Source: Eunapius fragilis (lineage: Eukaryota; Porifera; Demospongiae; Spongillida; Spongillidae). Taken from it: a stretch of 64,000 nucleotides of DNA. The stretch is from the NCBI GenBank assembly GCA_963681505.1, contig OY811980.1, forward strand, positions 2,840,553 to 2,904,552, given 5' to 3'. Made by a program: the position numbers and the translations under genes. The notes below the pieces were generated by a model, which ran no database searches, was not told where the DNA came from, and saw only the letters and a program-made list of their open reading frames with translations. Positions 58,359-64,000 of this stretch are shown in pieces; position 1 is the first letter of the stretch, and each line of letters opens with the position of its first letter.

Positions 58359-58725
58359 GCTGTGACAAGATTTTGTTTTACTCCTTATACTCTCTGGAGA
58401 ACATGCCTGGTGTCATGCAGTGACTATACTGCATATTTACATGCATATGAGATTAGGCGTTACAAAATATTTACTGTTCTAGCTGTTTGAATATGAATGT
58501 ATGACATTGCTATAGTGTTCTCGCTTGTAAAGTGCAAATAAGTCTTGGCGAGACGTTATCATTATTTATGTAATGTTGTGTAACTATTATGTAATCGCAC
58601 ATGTTGCAAAAGAAACAATGAACGATTATCATTTGTGTAATATGAATAGGATCTAGCCGAGACGTGTCTTACTAGAAAAGAGTTTTGTACACTTCTATAG
58701 GCACTTCAGCTGTCCCTTGCTGCAT

Positions 58726-59030
58726 GATGTGTATCATTTTCTCCAACTGTTATACATCTCTTGCATGTATTGCACTGTATATCGTGCAGCAAATGAATAC
58801 TGGGTTGTGGACACTTTGTAATGTCAACTGTAGTCAACATGGACTCTGCTTGGCCGACACGTGTGCACCACAATATGCACTGATAGTGGTAGTTAAACTG
58901 ATTACAGAAACAGGACCATGGCCTTCAATGGCTGGTTGTCGTAAAGATGATTGCTCAAGCCATGATAAAATCTTCATGGTTCGTGGCTTAACCAACATAG
59001 ATTCCAGGTACATGTATAACCAGTCTTGAA
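58726..59030 (+). CDS. Short Cys-rich ORF, possibly EGF-like
   Basis: The frame includes CNVNCSQHGLCLADTC, which resembles the first half of an EGF domain, followed by an unassigned segment. No splice context or signal peptide is evident, so this may be chance or an exon fragment. Confidence 0.25.
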
Positions 59031-59039
59031 TTATTGATT

Positions 59040-60080
59040 TCTTTTTAACTTACTGAGAGTGTATTTGCACATGCCTGCTAAGAATATATGCCCTGTATGG
59101 TCCATTTTGACGAATTTCAAGTGCTTATGGCTTGATCTTGCTATGCTTCTCTAAAGTGTTCTTGTAGATGGTATGATGCTGCATAGACAGACAGCCATAT
59201 ACTTTACATATTTCCAGCCAATCGCAACTGGAATGCAAGAGTAGATCAGATACCTATGTAGGGCATTGCAATTAAAAATGTACATGTAATTAAAAATTCA
59301 GGCCACTGTAACTCCATGATGAAATGCTAATTTCCGGTGCATAAGAAAGAAGTTGCAGAGGACATAAGTGTCTCTTAGAGTATGAAATAATTTGAAAACT
59401 ATGCGGTATGTCCCTTTTCGCTGCCTCCATCCCAAGGGTATAGATCTAATGATCTCTGGTACATGTAATAGACGTAGAATACACTCCATCCCCCCCCCCC
59501 CCCCCCCCAGGACCCCCTCCCCCTCCCCTTTATAAATTGGAACATCCAGTTATAAGAATAGCACATATCATCCCCCCGCCCCACTTTCCTACACCTGTGC
59601 ATTTTAAGCAAAAAACCTAATTTCTGTTTTTAATACATGTATGGGAACATGCGAAAAACAAATCTCTTTTCAATCTTCGATTTCTAAGTAACAATCCCCA
59701 TGCTTTAAACAAGGCTGTCTAGAAGCCCATTGTTTAGACTCACCACCCAGACCAAACCTTTTGTTGCTGAATTTTCATTTCATAATTTTTATCAACCACC
59801 CCCACCCCCCCCCCCCCCCCCCACCCCAAACCCCCTACCTCCTTTTTATATCCTGTGTAGGGGCCACAGGATGATTTGATGACAAGCGCAATGATAAAGA
59901 CACAAAAAACGGATCATTTTATTAAATGGATTGACAGGAGGAACTACTACATGTACATGGATTGAAGCTACTAGTATGATGCAATCTTTGCATTAAAAAA
60001 ACCTTTTTTGCAGCCACTTGACACATGGCCATGATCATACATGTGGATATTTTCTACATGTATGCCACAATAAGTTTGTG

Positions 60081-60083
<3 letters not shown>
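59040..60083. other. Stretch with no recognisable gene
   Basis: Contains C-runs at about 59,488-59,508 and 59,803-59,823. No domain, TIR element or RNA gene recognised. Confidence 0.4.

Positions 60084-60154
<71 letters not shown>
60084..60154. repeat. (GT)n microsatellite
   Basis: About 35 perfect units. Confidence 0.97.
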
Positions 60155-60157
<3 letters not shown>

Positions 60158-60572
60158 AGCGTGCATACACCATGCACGCTATTAGCTTATACCTTGCATA
60201 CTTCAGTTCTTTGAGCTAGACCATGGCCGTGGAGTAAGATACTAGCTCAAATTTGTCTGATATGCTATTGACAGTAAAAATACCCACGCGGCATGGCGAG
60301 AAGGCCGCTTGTGCTAGACCTTCCGGTATCACCTTGTTTTCAGTAGGAGTCCGCGGTAATACGCGGGGTTAATATCCGTAATATATTTGGATGGCGTGGC
60401 GGGAACGCAGGAGGTAGGCCGGCAATGGTTTACTTAAATGCAGAGTAAGAAGCCGGCGATAGGTGTCAGCCCCTCTCCCCTGATCTAGGCTCAGGCCGTG
60501 TTATCCTCCTGCACACCTGCTAAGCTAGGCTTAGGTTAGGGTTAGTGGTACGTAAAACTTCACTCAATCTAG

Positions 60573-61029
60573 ACGAACTGAAGAAGAAGTTCACGCGTCG
60601 GCAGAAGCTGCAGGTCTTGTACACTACCGCGGACCCGTTCAGCTGCTACGCTTCAGCCTGCAGCTGAATGCACAGGACATCAAGCTCAGCAGGGCGGATC
60701 CAGGATTTTTGATAGGGGGGGGGGGGCTTATTATAAAAAAGTTGTATTCTAAATCTGTGCATGGGGCACTAATTAAATACCATTTCGGTTCAAGTAGGAA
60801 CGATGCTTTACTTTGTGCGCATAAGTTAATACAGGTATAGCATTATAAAAATACATGCATATATACATGTAGTTAATTAGTCGTAATTATTTTCGTTACT
60901 TATCTGAAAGGGGGGGGGGGGCTACAGCCCCCATAGCCCCCCCCCCCCCCCCCCCCCCCCCCCTGGATCCGCCTCTGAGCTGATGGAGTTACCTAACGAC
61001 GTGCTCGAAGCCATGAAGAAGGGGGACCG
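60573..61029 (+). pseudogene. DSCC1-like: DSCC1-like exon, interrupted by a TIR element
   Basis: Exon from an AG acceptor at 60,571-60,572 to 60,686, continuing at 60,982-61,029 to a GTCAGT donor. It reads RTEEEVHASAEAAGL, RGPVQLLRFSLQLNAQDIKL and, after the insert, MELPNDVLEAMKKGDR. The order and spacing match the N-terminus of DSCC1, a subunit of the alternative clamp loader Ctf18-RFC that acts in sister-chromatid cohesion: RTxxEV, a hydrophobic strand, then the KLLEL..L...GxxLVIRG block. The next exon (VIRG onwards) was not found; repeat A follows. It may be one exon of a real gene outside the window, or a pseudogene. The 291-bp insert carries stops, so it would have to be spliced out. Confidence 0.5.
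60687..60977. mobile_element. 291-bp GGATCC-type TIR element, AGCT target duplication
   Basis: Termini CAGCAGGGCGGATCCAGG and CCTGGATCCGCCTCTG, flanked by AGCT (60,683-60,686 and 60,978-60,981). Removing it with one AGCT restores the KLMEL reading of the DSCC1-like exon. G-runs and a C-run of about 25 lie inside. Confidence 0.88.
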
Positions 61030-61045
61030 GTCAGTTGAAGGGGGA

Positions 61046-61074
61046 AGGGGGGGGGGGGGGGGGGGGGGGGGGTT
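61046..61074. repeat. Poly(G) tract
   Basis: About 26 G just after the DSCC1-like donor site. Confidence 0.95.
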
Positions 61075-61229
61075 AGGTAGGTAGGCGGAGCTTAGCATTG
61101 CACATGTAGGGAAAAGAAGCAGGTAGGGTGAGAAGTGAAGAGATAGGGAGGGAGGGTGAGAAGGGGTATGTACATGTAATGTAACATGTAGATTATATAG
61201 TACCCTCCACTGAGGTGTTGAATCAATGA

Positions 61230-62867
61230 TTAGGGTTTTAATACATCCACCAGCGCATGCGTGGAGTTGGCCAAACACTATGCATATAAGATTGGTATAT
61301 ACAGAAATAATACCATTGCTACACAAACATTTACTGCCCTCTGACCAGTAATAAACCTTTGAGGACATGGAGCCAATCCCATCAGAATAATTAAAAGTAT
61401 GCAATGTTCGCAACAAAGATTGGGTGCAGAAATTGTTGTTGGCAGGACTGTAAGAGTACTGTTTTTGAAGAAGTTCTCAAACAAGATGTAAATGTGATTG
61501 CAGCCAATTCACCCCCCACCCCCACCCCCCCTCACTTCTTAACAAGTTTTGGACATTCAAACTGGGCATTCTCTAACTGTGAGCAGCTCTCTGTAGAAGG
61601 TTCCCATCATTGGGGCTTGCTATCCTCCACCATCAAAAAGGCTGGCTTTCTTTCTCTGCTTGTTGGAGCATCCACAGTAGGCAAGGCCTGACTACTAGCC
61701 ATCTCTGCTTTCCCAAGTACGTGCTTGGCTGAAGGCACAACCTTCTCCTAAGTTGGTGCCCAATGAAGTCCAATCCTTAGTGAAATATTGTGCTTCCATT
61801 TTCCCCTGCTGCAGATGCTTGTCCACACTGTTTCCAACCCTTTGGGCCGCTACCATGCCCTGACATGTCGTTACGATGGTGATGTAGTCGTAGGTGTCGC
61901 CGGGCCTGCCTTGCCTCCTGAGCAAGAAATGGATTGTGGCCTTACATTGTACAATCCTTAACTTGTTTCTCGCTCAATTCGCACCAGTGAATTAGACATT
62001 CAATGTATGGGAGGTGAGTGCCTAAATCATTGGCACAAATCTAGCGGGAAACCATGCATGCACTTAATTTGCACAGCTATATCGCCGTAATGGATAAAGT
62101 ATAAATTAATGAACAGAACAAATCAATAGTGACAGGACCCTTCTACGAACGTACCGAATTTGAACCAATTTGTACGCTCCTACCTGAAGAGGACGGCCGT
62201 TTTCCTATTTTTAAAACAACATACCATGCACACCATCACTATATGTGCAAATCCATTTTGGTGTCATACTCATGCGGAGTACCAACATTACAAGGTCCAA
62301 TACCCCATAGGGTTCATATATGAATCCACAAGACCCATTTTCCCATTAAATGTTCCATAACTTCCTCGGGCAACAGTACAGTGACACTATAGAGTTCAGA
62401 GTCATGACAGCATGTCCCCTTACCAATTATAATGTCACAACCATGAGAACAGCGGGGATGTATCTATCATGGGTGGGTAGGCAACTAAGCATGGCTAAAT
62501 TCATTATATGGAGAAAAAAATGGTACCATCCCAATATAATTTTCCCTGGTAGGTAAGCCTAAAAGTTGTGGGTGGGTAAGCCCAAACATCATGGGTGGGT
62601 AAACCCAAATGGCAAAGTGTTCATCTAATAAATCCCTGAACAGGCACACTAATGTTACATCGTTTTCAACCATCCACCACTGTATATGTGACTTCATTTC
62701 GATTTTATGCACATTTAGTACACTGTATGTATTTATTGGAGGAAGTCATTTAGGGTAGGTGGGGCTTTAACTCTGACCATTATTATTAACACACAACATC
62801 ATTTGACACATGAAAGCAATTATTATTCAGTGAATCATGTAGACCCTCTAGCCTGTTGTATAGTCGT
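61230..62867 (+). repeat. Dispersed repeat A, copy 2
   Basis: Second copy of 583-2,222; see that entry. Directly followed by a MITE at 62,871. Confidence 0.85.
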
Positions 62868-62870
62868 GGT

Positions 62871-63025
62871 GCACTGTTTAAAAAAAAAAGGTGTTACCGT
62901 AACACACTTAGGGGTGTTCGTACGCATGTTTAAAAATGACACCCCATGGGGTGTAGTAGTAACCACTCAGGAGTGTTACAGCTAACACCCCTCAAGTGTA
63001 GCCAGCTGTACACTCTATTGCGTGT
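62871..63025 (+). mobile_element. About 150-bp MITE, copy 2 (poly-A / CACCCCATGGGG family)
   Basis: Begins CACTGTTTAAAAAAAAAAGG and ends near CACTCTATTGCGTGTTGAC. Inverse of 44,388-44,541 with about 80 percent agreement by eye. Confidence 0.85.
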
Positions 63026-63119
63026 TGACAGAGGTATTAATATCTCGCCATAAATTGATGATCCCAAAATAAATTGATATTAATAAACTTCACAACAACA
63101 GGTTCAATTGATTTTAATA

Positions 63120-63215
63120 AAATGACGATAAATAAAGTCACGAACAGAGAACGTGCTGTTAAGGGTGACACATGCGCAATGAAATATACACAGCCAAATA
63201 ATATCAATGTTTTGC
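63120..63215 (-). repeat. Short dispersed repeat E, copy 2
   Basis: Inverse of 42,880-42,965. Cue ATGAAATATACACAGCCAAA. Confidence 0.6.
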
Positions 63216-63505
63216 AGGTACTGTACATTCCTGGTTGATTCCCGTGACGTTCCACAAGTTCACCTTGTCGCACGTTCAACATAACCCAACACAAATGCAA
63301 TACATGGATCAATATTTATACTGATAAACAGTTGATATCATGCTGGTGCCAAGCGTAAGCATGCATGATATTCCAAATGTGCTGATTGTTGAATCATACC
63401 TTTCCATGCAAAATATTACCCATTCTAGGTATTCATACAATAATTAAAAGTTTTGCACAAATACAATTCTGTTCAGTTACAAATTCTCTCTGTCTATTGC
63501 TACAG

Positions 63506-63679
63506 AAGTCACATGTTCTCCATTGCAACCCGGCAGTCGAACATGATAGGCGCCAAAAGGATGTTCAAGCTGCCTTGAGGAGTGCCTCAGTAGCACATGT
63601 TAAAAAAAAACCTACCCTGCTATTGACAGACCCATCACATGAACATCATACAGTTATGGAGCTGGTGGTGATGTTATGA
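63506..63679 (+). CDS. Possible terminal exon, unknown product
   Basis: After a pyrimidine-rich acceptor (TCTATTGCTACAG) the frame KSHVLHCNPAVEHDRRQKDV then QAALRSASVAHVKKKPTLLL runs to a stop at 63,677. Charged, no recognised domain. The rest of 63,216-64,000 shows nothing else. Confidence 0.3.
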   Translation, partial: KSHVLHCNPAVEHDRRQKDVQAALRSASVAHVKKKPTLLLTDPSHEHHTVMELVVML

Positions 63680-64000
63680 TGTGACGTGATTACATCATGG
63701 GGCCTTTATACTTCACACACTGACTGGTAACATTGTTCCACACACACAGTAGGGATCTCTGGAGCACACACAGCCACTGAAGAAAGGGATCATTAAAGTA
63801 TGTGTGTGTATGTGTGTGTACATGCGCTATGCAAAAACAAAGCTCTGTAAGCATACTGCATGATACACCACACATAACATGAAGTGATGAGTACACACAT
63901 ACTCACACTGTGTAGTTGACCATACCTGCAGTCAAGGTATTGACAACACCTCTCCATTGGCAGACTGTAGATGCCACTGTCAGTGTTCACATAGAGGTAC

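Noticed and set aside
583-62867. Repeat A copies as LTRs of one 60-kb element
   Set aside because: The interior is a mosaic of unrelated elements in both orientations and a probable host gene; no target duplication or LTR end motif seen.

Overview
The window looks like transposon-dense, intron-rich genomic DNA from a marine invertebrate. Short introns with GT..AG borders, no operons, and the mix of Plavaka-type, Ginger-type, hAT, DIRS and Ty3/gypsy relics with a RecQ+DUF6589 element would fit a demosponge genome. That assignment is inference from gene families and composition only. No tRNA, rRNA or CRISPR was seen.

Layout. 0.6-2.2 kb: repeat A, repeated in the same orientation at 61.2-62.9 kb. 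3.2-10.9 kb: a decayed Plavaka/CACTA-like transposase gene (+) with a divergent companion gene (-). It is split by a TA-flanked MITE at 5.5 kb and by a 2.5-kb foldback element with an 8-bp target duplication. 11.7-15.9 kb: MITEs, palindromes and satellites. 16.4-19.3 kb: two Ginger-like integrase relics, the second followed by a Cys-rich cluster, a Ulp1-type protease and a PHD finger. A 134-bp MITE with a 9-bp duplication sits inside its first exon. 22.8-31.7 kb: a minus-strand SAMHD1-like HD-domain gene, the best candidate for a real cellular gene. A DIRS-like retroelement relic and several inverted repeats lie in a large intron. 32-34.6 kb: dispersed repeats C and D and a 1,440-bp TIR element carrying a RecQ fragment. 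35-37.1 kb: Ty3/gypsy relic (-). 40.96-41.92 kb: internally deleted hAT element with a BED-finger exon. 45.88-51.04 kb: the most striking unit, a 5,165-bp element with 38-bp perfect terminal inverted repeats and convergent RecQ-helicase and DUF6589 genes. 51.6-54.6 kb: three LINE 3' fragments with (AAT)n tails, at least one nested in another. 54.6-58.4 kb: PHD-like fragment, palindromic minisatellite, second copy of repeat C, gypsy integrase relic. 60.57-61.03 kb: an exon resembling the N-terminus of the cohesion factor DSCC1, split by a GGATCC-type TIR element.

Most protein-coding material belongs to mobile elements and carries stops or frameshifts. Insertions can be ordered because several interrupt readable ORFs or older repeats with clean target-site duplications. 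Poly(G)/poly(C) tracts of 10-32 bp recur across the window, often inside TIR elements. Exon borders come from reading splice signals by eye and are approximate unless an exact base is given.
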